Assembly: GCA_030737835.1 (NCBI GenBank)
Contig: JAUJYN010000015.1
Span: 2,969,685 to 3,033,684 of the forward strand
Origin: Acorus gramineus
Lineage: Eukaryota > Streptophyta > Magnoliopsida > Acorales > Acoraceae
Direction: 5' to 3'
Length of the DNA: 64,000 nt
Both the position numbers and the translations under genes were made by a program. Below the pieces are notes generated by a model. The model searched no databases. It saw nothing but the letters and a program-made list of their open reading frames with translations, and had not been told where the DNA came from. Below, piece by piece: positions 29,919-41,781 of the stretch; within the stretch, counting starts at the first letter, position 1, and the number at the start of each line of letters is the position of its first letter.

Positions 29919-31440
29919 ACTCTGGGTTAGTTCGGATTGTTGTATTTGTAGATTTGAGGTTTTATTAAATGATACTCATGTCACAGGGTCGCACACTAAA
30001 ATGTAACCTGCTTGGTGGACTCATTTGCAAAATTCTAAAATTTGTTTCCGAATTCACACGAATTTTTTGTGTGATTACTATCACATAAAGATTTTGAACA
30101 AGTTTTAGTAAAAATTTATTTTTTAAAATGATCCTGGTACTAATTAATATATTCCAATAAAATAGGAACAAATGAAAAACAAATTAAAAATTAGAAGCAA
30201 TAAAAATTACACATACATTTACAAAAATAACAATTAAATAAAATAAATAAAATAAAAATAAAAAATGTGAAAAATAACATGTACCCCAATAGATCATCTT
30301 ATTTGTAAATCAAACAACAAATAAAAATTAAATTCTATTAAAATAGAATAAGATAAGATAAATAACTAAATAACAAACAAAATAAAGAGAAGATAAAAAG
30401 AAAGAAATGGATAAATTTTAAATTAGGAAATAAAAAATAAGCGTGTCAATCTGAAGGATACGTATCGGATACATTAATATCCATATCTTAACATTCCGAT
30501 TCGGATACGAATATTAATGTTCAGATTCAGATCTCTTCAGATACGGATATTTTTTGGATAATTGACATTAAATTGAATAATCATATGATATATTAGAGAG
30601 ATATGAAAATTAAAAATGAGATTTTAAGATTTATTATCTCTTTTAGATATCATGCACAGAAAATTTAATAGTAATGTAATAGTATCATGATAGTAATCAA
30701 TCATACAAAATAACAAACATGAACAACATATAATACAAATACATAATTTTATAATATATTTCAGATATGAATATTTATTGGATTGGATACACTGGTATCC
30801 TTATCGGCACTCATGATCTTCAAATGTTATGTATTTCTAATTTTTCAGATACGAAATGAGATCGGATTTAAATTTTTTTTTTTGAATAATTGACATGCTT
30901 AACTTAACAATAAGCGACCGACTGCATTGGTCTCTATACCCCGGACTGACCCTATTTATCATCCCCTTGTTCGATTAAATTATTTATTAATTAAGCAGGC
31001 CTTGATTAGTCCACATTTGTGTGGGACATGTTCAATGTGCAAGGTGTTGTCCTTTTAACGTTTTCGATGGATTGATTTCTTTCTCTATCTATAGATTTAT
31101 ATTTGATCTTGAAATTTTTCAACGATGATCATTTATGCACTCTTTGTGTTTTCTTTTATAGCCCTTTTCTATCATATATTTTTGGGTGAATTGTTCGGAT
31201 GCCCCTTGATCAAGGGTCTAATTTTTTTCTATCCCCGGACTTTTTTTATTTTTTATTTTCCTTGAAATCAAGTCCTATTTTTTATTTGTCGCTGCCTAGT
31301 GTCATCTCGTTTTTTATACCTAAACTACTCTAATCTGTAAATTAATTTTAGATTTCTATAATTGATCATTAAAATTATGTAATTGGTTATTACATTTATA
31401 TAATTTATATGTCCTTAGTTAAATTTTGTGGTGGATGAAT
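29919..31440. other. AT-rich spacer
   Basis: Very AT-rich DNA upstream of the LINE start, with no coding sequence recognised. It contains the MITE-like segment at 30439-30900. Its right part (31180-31330) is T-rich and carries the motif GTGAATTGTTCGGATGCCCC near 31186, similar to one near 13046. Confidence 0.5.
30439..30900. mobile_element. Candidate MITE (462 bp)
   Basis: Ends in imperfect 12-bp terminal inverted repeats, AAGCGTGTCAAT at 30439 and ATTGACATGCTT at 30889. The interior has subterminal repeats of GGATA(C/T) type (GGATACGTATCGGATAC, CGGATACGAATATTAATG). It is non-coding, short and AT-rich, like a miniature inverted-repeat element. No clear target duplication is visible and the superfamily is not assigned. 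Confidence 0.35.
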
Positions 31441-31763
31441 TCTGATCCTCCACTCTTAGGCTAGATCGTCGTTGATCCGGGCTTTTGAAGTTGAACCGAG
31501 ATAATGATAATGCTAAATCCTCTTCACGACGATTCGAAACAAGTTTCGTTTGCTCATCGTCCTCCTCCTTCTTCGACCTTCGAACACCTGAAACTCACAT
31601 AAGTGTGGTGCCGGCTAACGCCCCTCTGACGCTCAAGTCAGTGACTTCTCCATGAGAAGAAGAAGACCTTAGAATTCTTGAGCACAAGTAGGGGAGAGAG
31701 AGGGAGTGCCCCCCTTTAGGGGGGAGGAGACGTCCTCCTTTTATACTAGAGAAGGGGCGTGCC
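31441..31763 (-). mobile_element. LTR-like fragment of unassigned element
   Basis: On the minus strand it contains CACTGACTTGAGCGTCAGAG and GGGCGTTAGCCGGCACCAC, a pattern common in R/U5 regions of plant LTR elements. It lies directly against the Tat-2 LTR start. No termini or internal region are seen, so the family is uncertain. Confidence 0.3.
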
Positions 31764-31918
31764 TGTAGATACCCTAATTTTGACCATCCAAAGAAAAGAA
31801 ATTTACTTCAAGTAATATTGGAAACAACCACATTTGGACATCTAATAGAAAACTCCCTTAGAAACCAAGACCGGAAACCCTAAGTCCAACACTTAGAAAA
31901 ATCTAAAAGCCTGGACAA

Positions 31919-32190
31919 GGGCAGCTACTTGAAAGTAGCCGCCCCATACCGGGTGGCTAGTTAAAACTAGCCGCCCCCCTGACCGACCCCAAACCGCCTT
32001 CCTGGATGGGACATAAAGCAAGCATGATTGCGGTGGATTGTCCCTTTTAGCCGCCCAGTCTCTGCCGGTTCAACCTTGGTAACCGACCCAAGCCACCGCT
32101 TATCAGAGATGGGACGTTTGGCAGGTTATGATGGGGGCGGCTACCTGAGAGTAGCCGCCCCTCACTGAGCGGCTAGTTCCAACTAACCGC
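31919..32190. repeat. Hairpin cluster in Tat-2 LTR, first group
   Basis: Three to four inverted repeats in 270 bp: GGGC-A-GCTACTT/AAGTAGC-C-GCCC (31919-31944), GGTGGCTAGTT/AACTAGCCGCC with a G.T pair (31952-31975), perfect GGGCGGCTAC-N6-GTAGCCGCCC (32135-32160), and GCGGCTAGTT/AACTAACCGC (32169-32190). All share the core GGCTA/TAGCC. Confidence 0.85.
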
Positions 32191-32300
32191 CCCTCACCTG
32201 GACACTGTCAGAGAACAAAGATCTAATGGAAGGTCAAATCAAGCACCTTATTATCCATTTTGATCTATTGTCCAGTGAACACTCCCCTACACCCCTTATA

Positions 32301-32310
32301 CTATAAATAG
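32301..32310 (+). promoter_or_regulatory. TATA box of Tat-2 LTR
   Basis: CTATAAATAG followed by GGGGGGTCTTT in the middle of the LTR, the position expected for the U3 promoter. It is the clearest TATA element in the window. Confidence 0.6.
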
Positions 32311-32564
32311 GGGGGTCTTTAAGCATTTATACATAATCAATAACCATCAATAACCCACAACAACCCACATTTTCAATCATTAAGCCTATACTTCCCACAC
32401 CACTCCTTTAAACCCTTGAGAGAGAAAGTGAGAGAGAAACCCATTTCCTACACCAAATCACTCTCCAAATCCACTCTCCAAAACCCACGTTAAACCCAGT
32501 TTAACCTCTGCCAAAACAAAATCCAAACCCTACCCAGGTTCTGCCCAAATTGAACCAGACACCA

Positions 32565-32620
32565 GGCGGCTACCCACAACTAGCCGCCTCCCACCAGGCG
32601 GCTAAACCCAACTAGCCGGC
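32565..32620. repeat. Hairpin cluster in Tat-2 LTR, second group
   Basis: GGCGGCTA-CCCACAAC-TAGCCGCC (perfect, 32565-32588) and GGCGGCTA-AACCCAAC-TAGCCGGC (32597-32620). The consensus and the 8-nt loop are shared with the cluster at 45823-45964. Confidence 0.9.
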
Positions 32621-33032
32621 CCTTCCCTAGCCCACCTTAGTCCCAATTCTCCTTTAGTCAGGTTCCCGAAGCAGAAGAGGATCCCTGTCTTCACCTCTGT
32701 GTATGGCATATCCGTGTCTCAGAGTAGAGACCCCACAAACTCCCCCATGAAGGCGATCAAATCCGCCCCAACTTTTCTTGCTTTTTTAGAAAAGCAGGTG
32801 GCGATCACAACAACCCCTGAATCCTCCTGAGGACCCGTCGGCCGCCTCAGCCAGGAACGAACAACCAACCCACCACCCCTTCCGAGAGACGATCCGATCG
32901 TGCCTGTCAAAGCGCAGCTCTCCGAATCCGAGCCTCCGAAGAACCCCCACACATGCACAACCACCGGAGGACCGAGGAGGAAGGAAGGGAGGGCCCCTTT
33001 CTTCTTTTTCCTGAAATCCGATACCGATAGCC

Positions 33033-33050
33033 TGGCGATCACGGTGGGAC
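33033..33050 (+). other. Putative primer binding site of Tat-2
   Basis: TGGCGATCACGGTGGGAC, about 210 bp upstream of the gag ATG. It is similar to the Tat-3 site (TGGCGATCACACCGTCCC). Confidence 0.55.
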
Positions 33051-33262
33051 CTCCCTCGTGAAAGACAACAAAAGGTAATCCTCTTTTGCTTCTTTCCCAT
33101 AAACCTAACTAGAATGCCATCACCTCAAGTCTGACCCTCCTCTACTTTGCATTACAACATCCTTTACAGCTTTAAGCCGCACACAGCTGCGCACCCCTTT
33201 ACCGCTTTATTTACTGCTTTGATCTACATTCATTCACACCTAGGCTTTTCCATATTCACACA

Positions 33263-35022
33263 ATGGAGGCCTACACCCAAGAGAAAATAGTAGAGGAGAA
33301 GGACAACCAGGGAGACCAAACTGCCCAATTCCTCAGCCACCTAGAGAAGAGGATGGCTACCCTAGGATAGCAGTCGTTGAGGACATGTTCAATGACCTCA
33401 CGACTATCACCAGGCCAAGACCTTGAAGCAGGAAACTCCTGTTAAGACCCCAAGGCTTGCCCCACCCCCAATACACTACCAACACCCGGCTTCTCAGAAA
33501 ATCCGAGTCCAAGCCTCTTTTCCTTTGCCCCACCTTCCCCCGCGAATCCAATATTCCCAACTGCTTCTGCCCCGAGCCCTTACCAGGCCACCTCCAACCT
33601 GGGACCACTAAACAGCCCTCCCATGGGAGAAACGTTGGACGAAACCATCCAAAGAATCCTCTCCGAGACTGGCCCCTCCACCCCCAAACACATGTCTCTA
33701 CACAACCTAAGACAGATCTCGTCAGTCCACCTACCGGAGGGATTCAAAATCCTGAAATTTCACCGGTACAATGGTCGTGGAGACCCAGACATTCATTTGA
33801 CCGCCTTTTATCTAGACGCCCGACCGTTTCTAGATAACCAACCTCTGCTAGTATTCCTCTTCCAAAAATCATTGGAAGGAGAAGCACTGCAATGGTTCTC
33901 CACCCTCCCTATAGATCATTTGTCGAACTTCTCGGCTGTAAGCGAGAAGTTTCTAGGCCGCTACAGTTATCAGAGGATTAGAACCCCCTTTATTTCAGAC
34001 CTGAATGAGGCCTAGGGAGGAATTTAAGCAGTACGTGTCCAGGTAGTGCACCCTCATCCACCGAACTGGCCTGCAATTAACAGAATGTTAAGAAATTGAC
34101 ATGATGTTGCAGAGCCTGAGTCTAGAACTCCGTACAAGTCTTTCGTACGGAGACTGCACCATGTACCAGCTTCTCATTGACCGCCACAATAGGATTTCCC
34201 GTTGTGCAGCCCCAGCCGTCTAAACCCAGTCCCCACCTATCAGCCATAGGGTTGGACAACCGCCGAGAAAGGCGCACACCCCCACGGTAGAGGGGATCAC
34301 ACAAATTTTGGCACTCTACCTGAATGGAGCGCGAGTTCCTGATCAAAGATCAGCTCTGAAACAGTGTACACCCGGTCCATCCGGATATGTGCCGCCTCGG
34401 CAAGCCAATCAAAACTTCATTCCTCGATCAGTACCCGCCCCTGTGCTATACAACAAAACCGAGTAGTCCAAAGTCCCCCAGTCCAGAGCCCCAAATTCAA
34501 AGCCAAGGCCATACTAGGACTCCCCCTGCTTATTTCGCTCCCCCAAGAGCGCAAAACCTAACCCCTAGATGGCCGCCACAAAGCTCCTACAACGAAGTCT
34601 CCCCTCCAACCTCCTATGGCCCAAGACGGATGGGAAAGAGGGACTCTTACCAATAGTATCTCCCTCCCTGCTGCTAGGCCCTCACTCCCCGGGGCCAGCA
34701 CTGCACGTTACTGTCAGTACCATCAACAGCATGGTCACACCGTAGAACAATGCATTGTCTTTCGGGACTTTGTTTATGTTTTAAATGATGACAGGCGCCT
34801 TGATTGGGCCATGATCAAAGGCCATCTGAACTAGGGCAATCCCCAAGAAAGCAAGCAACTTGGCATATTCACTGACCCTATGCCAGATCACGACCAAGCC
34901 TCCACTTCCAGAGCCCACGCTGTCAACATGGTTAGGAGGGAAAGACATCCATCACCAGAGCCAAGCAGCTTAGAAAATACTATTGACGGCAGTTCATCCG
35001 AAGAGTCCGAGGAGGAAGGATA
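33263..35022 (+). pseudogene. Tat-2 gag
   Basis: Structural protein of the particle. The frame opens with MEAYTQEKIVEEKDNQGDQT at 33263 but meets TAG near 33368 and TAA near 33437. It is open again from 33623 in the same frame to 34015. The capsid domain shows HLPEGFKILKFHRYNGRGDP, LEGEALQWFSTLPIDHLSNF and FLGRY, then in the next frame RPREEFKQYVSR with a stop replacing the expected Trp. A knuckle CQYHQQHGHTVEQC (CHHC) lies near 34710-34755. After about 34840 comes a Ser/Glu-rich linker ending at a stop near 35022. Frameshifts near 34013 and elsewhere make it non-functional. Confidence 0.8.
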
Positions 35023-35289
35023 GGACGAGCCTTTCCAGCTAAACCTCGACGACCACGACCTCGCCGTACTATATGGCAAGGAAGAACAAGTAGTCCCCGT
35101 CCTGCCTGAAGTCATCAACATAGAGTCCAATAAAAGCCCAGGAGAAGAGGAAGAGGAAGAACCATTCGAAGAGGTTCCCGAAGGAGCGAACGAAGGACCC
35201 GAAGAAGAGAATGTACTTCGGATGATCTGCATCCGGACGACAACGGATCCTCCAAAAGCACTGATACAGTAGACGGCCCTTGCCGTCCA

Positions 35290-35612
35290 ATGATCATCTC
35301 CTTCCCCGACAAAGACCTCCATGTTCACGGACGACTCCAGGCCATCCCGCTAAACAACATCTTTGTCGATCCGGGATTAGGGATGAATATCATGACTTGA
35401 TCTACCTACCAAGAAATTCCCAGGCAAGGTCACCCCTTTGTTCAACCAGTACACTCCACTATCCAGGCTTTCAACCATTCCGTAAAGACCATCTACGGTC
35501 CCGAGATATTCGAACTGGCTGTTGGTCCCCTGATTTACGAGATTGAGTGCTTCGTAGCTGACATCGACACAAGGTACCCTCTGATACTAGGGCGTCCATG
35601 GCTAGACAGCAT
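35290..35612 (+). pseudogene. Tat-2 first protease domain, N-terminal part
   Basis: An aspartic protease-like fold: MIISFPDKDLHVHGRLQAIP, then NNIFVDPGLGMNIMT, where the active-site triad reads D-P-G instead of D-T/S-G. A stop follows MT, then TYQEIPRQGHPFVQPV..., YGPEIFELAVG, IECFVADIDTRYPLILGRPW and LDS. The sequence is cut by TKY LTR 9 at 35613 (AGCAT duplication) and resumes at 42472 with SIQAICSPRHQCLRLP and ILTIWGE. The DPG triad predicts no activity. The second domain downstream retains DTG. Confidence 0.75.
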
Positions 35613-36329
35613 TGTCACGCCCCAGGGCGGCCATCCCCGAGACGTGGCAATAATGAAATATCAGCTATCAAGTACAAGAGATCAATAATGACTCCAATAA
35701 ACAATACACAAGCTGGCAAACCAATGATAACTGATAACTCAACTGAAAAGCGAAAGCATAAGATATCAACAATGTCTGTAAACCAAAAACATTATTACAG
35801 ACTCGAATACACAATCACTGTCCTGTGAGAGCCAAGTCTAGTCCAAATAAAATACAACCTGTGCCACATGCACGATTTACAATACATAAAATGACTCTAG
35901 GACTGCTGACAGCCTCGCACTCGCCACTCGCCGGACAGAACGCTCCACGCACATAAGACCACGCCACAGGGAAGCTCCAGCTCCACGCCCAACACTGCCC
36001 CTGAAAAGAAACAGTATGCGAGGGGTGAGCTACAAGCTCAGTGAGTGGCTGGAAACCAATCACCAATACAACAGTTCAATACTAAAACAATTTCCTTTCA
36101 AGGAAAAACATGGGTAGAAACCCAATGGATAACAAGGTCACGCGGCGGCGCGACCAACCTCACCCTCACCCTCACTCCCGGAGGAAGACTCTTGGGACTT
36201 TTGGGGAGAGACCATACCGTTGGTCGAAGAGACGCGGAATTACTGGTCCACACAACACTACTGGATCACCAACCTCACCCTCACCCTCACTCCCGGAGGG
36301 AGACTCTTGGGACTCTTGGGGAGAGACCA

Positions 36330-39300
36330 TGTCACGCCCCAGGACGGCCGCGCCCCCGAGACGTGGCAATAATGAAATATCAGCTATCAATACCTGAGGT
36401 CAACAAAGACTCCAACAACAACACACAAGGTGGCAAAGCAAAGATAATGATAACTGACTGAAAAATGGAAGCATAAGATATCAACAATGTCTCTAAACCA
36501 AAAACATTATTACAGACTCGAATACACAATCATTGTCCTGTGAGAGCCAAGCCTAGTCCAAATAAAATACAACCTGTGCCACATGCACGATTTACAATAC
36601 ATAAAATGACTCTAGGACTGCTGACAGCCTCGCACTCGCCACCCGCCGGAAGGACGCTCCACGCCCATAAGACCACGCCACAGGGAAGCTCTAGCTCCAC
36701 GCCCAACACTGCCCCTGAAAAGAAACAGTATGCGAGGGGGTGAGCTATAAGCTCAGTGAGTGGCTGGAAACCAATCACCATACAACAGTTCAATACAAAA
36801 ACATGGGTAGAAACCCAATGGATAACAAGGTCACGCGGCGGTGCGACCAACCTCACCCTCACCCTCACTCCCAGAGGGAGACTCTTGGGACTTTTGGGGA
36901 GAGACCATACCATTGGTCGAGGAGACCCGGGATTACTGGTCCACACAACACTACTGGATCACCAACCTCACCCTCACCCTCACTCCCGGAGGGAGACTCT
37001 TGGGTCTCTTGGGGAGAGACCATACCATTGGTCGAAGAGACCTGGAATTACTGGTCTACACAACACTACTGGATCATCTACATCGAGATAACTGCCCAAC
37101 GATGTCTTTGAACATCGATACGCAACCGGACCCAACAACTATGGGAACGGACGAACAACGAATGGGTCTCGCGGCGACGTGTCTTCACCTCATCCTCACC
37201 CTCACCCTTTAGAGGTGACATAGGACTTTTGGAGAGATTAGACTCCTCTACACCCTTGGTCCACCGGTAGCCCTTTCCCCGGTTAGCCTCTACCTGGTAT
37301 ACTCCCACGATCAGTACGCTTCCGAACGCATCGGTGGTACCTACGGATGGGAGCCCTCTGTTAGGACAGCTTTTCCAACACCGGGAAGTTCCTACATCGG
37401 ATCCAACGAAGGGGAGAACGATTCCACGCTCGCAATATCATTCGTTAGCCCTCTCCCGGGCAGCCTCTACCTGGTACACTCCCACGATTAGTATGCTCCC
37501 GAACGCATCGGTGGTACCTACGGATGGGAGCCCTCTGTCAGGACAGCTACAACCCGGGCCTCTTCAACACGGAAGACATTGGGAGTAAACATTCCATGTT
37601 CGCAAAGCGAACCCAATGGAAAAACAACTACTCTCGATAATCACATATCGATGATATCAAATACTATTGTACTCCCACACGGTTGCGTCGCTCGAACACA
37701 AGGGGGTTGCCTCTGCTCTCACGTAGAAATAATCCCAAGGCACATAACCCAACAGGCAGTTCATATACACGCCTAACACGGGTAGGCCTAGCTTAATGCC
37801 ACAACTACCGACTTAACAAAACCGATAAGATAATGAATTCTCCTGAATTCCAAACGAGTGCATCGCTCGGATGCACGGGGGCGATTACATCGCTAGCGCT
37901 CTAACTAATAAGGTACAACCCGACAACGGGTCATACCCACGCCTATTTCAGATAGGCCTAATTAGTTTTAACATGCGCATATATTTTATAGGAGAATTAA
38001 ATCTTAGTTATGTGCATGAACCATATGCACAATCATATATCAATTAATCATAGGGATACTCCCTAATCATGGATTTACATCATAATCAACATGCATACGA
38101 GGTATGGCCCACTTAAAAATGCATACATGGCCATTAATCATATAAGCACACAAGGCATAACTTAAGTATGCGTTGGATATCACCAACTTAAATGGGAAGG
38201 GTCAAGCGCGATCTCGTGCACTAACAGGTGCATGCCAATATTCCAAACGAACCTGAGTCGAGTAGGAAATCGCATCTACTTACTCAGTTCGTACAAAGGG
38301 AGAGGGCGAGAGAGAGCTCATCATCTCTTGAAGTTGGTCATAGCTTTGCCCCACTATCATGGGCGCAAAACTACACCATGCCCTCGAGTCTTATCGCAAG
38401 GGAATATTAGGCGTGTGCCCATTATTAACCCATACTTAATCATGTTGGATATTCCAATTAATATGGTGGGAGTAGTATTACAATACTACCTAAGGCATGC
38501 CATATTCTATACATCCATACACATTACAAAAATACATGCCCATACTAGAGGGGCGCATGCAACACAATCATTCATACATGGATACAATACATGTATATAA
38601 GCCTAGCATGCAAGATATCTAACATATTATAGCTTAAGCATGGCCATACTACTTATCTACACAAGTAGTATAGCTAAGATGCCCCATCGATGCGCGACGC
38701 ACGACTACGCGCGTCGAGCGCATCTCGAGGGGGGGGGGGATTGGATCAAACCACTCACCGCAACCCGGGACCTCGCGCATCCCATCCGACGAGATCTGCA
38801 AGGTAAGGGCATCAAATTTGGTGAGTAACATCACATTATAACACTTAGAAATTACTAGAAATACCAAAGACTTAGACATGCACGCATACGGGCTCGCACG
38901 CATGCGAGCACACGCGTATGCACGCATGCCCAGGTGCCCTAGCACCTACCCGAGCCCCTGGGCAACCCCGTGCATGCCACAGCACGCGCACGCACGCGCA
39001 CACACGCGCGTGAGCGCACTGGCACCTTGTCGCATGCCCAGGCGCACTGCCCTGTGCGCGCGCACGTCCTGCGCGCCGCCTGCGCTTGCCAGGGCCCCTC
39101 TGCGTGCGCGCCCAGCACCCTTTAACCCCTTTTAACCCCTCCCCAACCCCTCCCACACACTCTAACCCATCTACCTAGCATGCAAGACCTCCCCAACCAT
39201 CCCAACAGCCATATAAAATCAAAAAGAAGGGGAAGAGGACTTACCAAAGGAGGGAAAGGGAAAGGGGGAGATGCGGGGCTCTCGACGCACCCACGGCCAC

Positions 39301-40028
39301 CTCAACCACCACACCTCCTCTTCAGCCTCTCCTCAGCCTTCTTTGGCTGAAAAACAGGGGAGAGAAGGGCATAAAAAGGGAGCTAGAGAAGGAGAATCAA
39401 CAACAACCACAAAGGCACAAAACTCACCTTCATGCACTTGCACCTCCTCTTCTTGCTCCATCTTCTTCTCCTTGGCATAAAATCAAACACTTGGGGAGTG
39501 TTTGAAAGAGAGAAAGAGAGCCTTAAGAGAGGGAGGGAAAGTGTTCCACGAAATGGGAGAGAGGGGAAGAGAGAGAGAGGGCAAAAAAGTCATTTTCATG
39601 CCCAAATAGTGCCTAGGGGTGACCTTAAGGGGGGGGGTGAGGTTAGGGTTAGGCTCACCCACTCACATATCAAATAACCAAAGGTTTCTTCATCCCTAAG
39701 CAAGGTGGGGGTAAGGTTACCAAAGGTCACCACATCCCCAAAATATCTCACACTATTCGACCAACCAGGAACTCTTAAAACCCGGATACGGTTCAGAACT
39801 GCATATTTTTCAAAACGTTACCGGAATTCGATGAAATTTTTATGGGTAGTACTAAACGGTACCAGGACCCATAATATGCAGTTAGATTTCCAATCAGAGT
39901 ACTCTAACTCCCGCAGGTGGCTAAAAGTCAAAATTTTAGCGACTCCGATCGAAAAAGAAAAAGGCCCTGAATGACCTAGATGTGACCAAGGCTTAACCGA
40001 AATGGCTCCAAATGACACAGGCATAACA
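36330..40028 (-). mobile_element. TKY LTR copy 10: LTR nested in copy 9
   Basis: A complete 3699-bp LTR, TGTCACGCCCCAGGACGG at 36330 to GGCATAACA at 40028 on the plus strand. It interrupts copy 9 between GGGGAGAGACCA and ATACCATTGGTCGAAGAG, a motif that is continuous in copy 10 itself (near 36897 and 37015). A proper 5-bp duplication is not visible; at most ACCAT, offset at both ends. The 3' half contains duplicated modules (TCACTCCC(G/A)GAGGGAGAC twice; CGGATGGGAGCCCTCTGT twice). Intron 1 is at 38796-39244. Confidence 0.85.
38796..39244 (-). other. Predicted LTR intron 1 in TKY copy 10 (449 bp)
   Basis: Donor CCTCCTTTG|GTAAGTCC at 39244 and acceptor TTACCTTGCAG|ATCTCGTCGG at 38796 on the sense strand. 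The exon sequences on both sides align base for base with the fused junction in copy 9. The interior (38878-39115) is CpG-rich. Confidence 0.75.
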
Positions 40029-41769
40029 ATACCATTGGTCGAAGAGACACGGAATTACTGGTCTACACAATACTACTAGATCATTTACATCGAGATAATT
40101 GCCCAACGATGTCTTTGAACATCGATACACAACCGGACCCAACAACTATGGGAACGGACGAACAACGAATGGGTCACGCGGCGACGTGTCTTCACCTCAT
40201 CCTCACCCTCACCCTTTAGAGGTGACATAGGACTTTTGGAGAGATTAGACTCCTCTACACCCTTGGTCCACCGGTAGCCCTTTCCCCGGGTAGTCTCTAC
40301 TTGGTATACTCCCACGATCAGTACGCTTCCGAACGCATCGGTAGTACCTACGGATGGGAGCCCTCTGTCAGGAAAGCTTTTCCAACGCCGGGGGGTTCCT
40401 ACATGGATCCAACGAAGGGGAGAACGATTCCACGCTCGCAATATCATTCGTTAGCCCTCTTTCGGGTAGCCTCTACCTGGTATACCCCCATGATCAGTAC
40501 ATCTTGTCACATGCATCGATAGTACCTACAAGTGGGGGCCCTCTGTCAGGACAGCTACAACCCGGGCCGCTTCAACACGGACGACATTGGGAGGAAACAC
40601 TCCATATTCGCAAAGCGAACCCAATGGAAAAACAACTACTCTCGATAATCACATATCGATGATATCGAATACTATTGTACTCCCACACGGTTGCATCGCT
40701 CGGACACAAGGGGGGTTGCCTCTGCTCTCACGCAGAAATAATCCCAAGGCACATAACCCAACAGGCGGTTCATATACACGCCTAGCACGGGTAGGCCTAG
40801 CTTAATGCCACAACTACCGGCTTAACAAAACCGATAAGATAATGAATTCTCCTGAATTCCAAACGAGTGCATCACTCGGATGCACGGGGGCGATTACATC
40901 GCTAGCACTCTAACTAATAAGGTACAACCCGACAACGGGTCATACCCACGCCTATTTCAGATAGGCCTAATCAGTTTTAACATGCGCATATATATATCCA
41001 AGAGAATTATATCTTAGTTATGAACATGAACTACATGCACGATAACCTATCAAATAATTATAGGGATACTCCCTAACATGGATTTACATCATAAACAATA
41101 AATCATACAACATGCATACATGGCCATTAATCACATAGGCACACAAGGCATAACTTAAGCATGCGTTGGATATCACCAACTTAAAAGGGAAGGGTCAAGC
41201 GCGATCTCGCGCACTAATAGGTGCATGCCAATATTCCAAACGAACCCGAGTCGAGTAGGAAATCGCCTCTACTTACTCAGTTCGTGCAGAGGGAGAGGGC
41301 AAGAGAGAGATCATCATCTCTTGAAGTTGGTCATAGCTTTGCCCCATTAGCATGGGCGCAACAACTACACCACGCCCTCGAGTCTTATCGCAAGGAAAAA
41401 TTAGGCAGGTGCCCATTATTAACCCAGACTTAATCATGCTGGATATTCCAATTAATATGGTGGGAGTAGTATTACAATACTACCTAAGGAATGACATATT
41501 CTATACATACATACACATTACATAAATACATACCCATACTAGAGGGGCGCATGCAACACAATCATTCATACATGGATACAATACATGCAATATAAGCCTA
41601 CCATGCAAGATATATAACATATTATAGTTTAAGCATGGCCATACTACTTATCTACACAAGTAGTATAGCTAGGGTGCCCCATCGATGCGCGACTACGCGC
41701 GTCGAGCGCATCTCAAGGGGTTGGATCAAACCACTCACCATTACCCGGGACCTCGCGCATCCCATCCGA

Positions 41770-41781
41770 CGAGATCAAAAG
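41770..41781 (-). other. Exon-exon junction (intron 1 absent) in TKY copy 9
   Basis: Plus-strand CGAGAT|CAAAAG at 41775/41776 is, on the sense strand, CTTTTG|ATCTCG. The left six bases are the end of the first exon and the right six the start of exon B, with no donor or acceptor bases between. Confidence 0.75.

Larger units (their letters stand above)
31764..33032 (+). mobile_element. Tat-2 5' LTR
   Basis: Starts TGTAGATACCCTAATTTTG at 31764, similar in its first 20 bases to the Tat-3 LTR. A TATA-like CTATAAATAG lies at 32301-32310, with the expected CT-rich downstream stretch. The end is put just before the primer site at 33033 and is not marked by a clear CA. It carries five or more GGCGGCTA-type hairpins (31919-32190 and 32565-32620). 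The minus frames at 32719-33100 are shadows. Confidence 0.6.
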
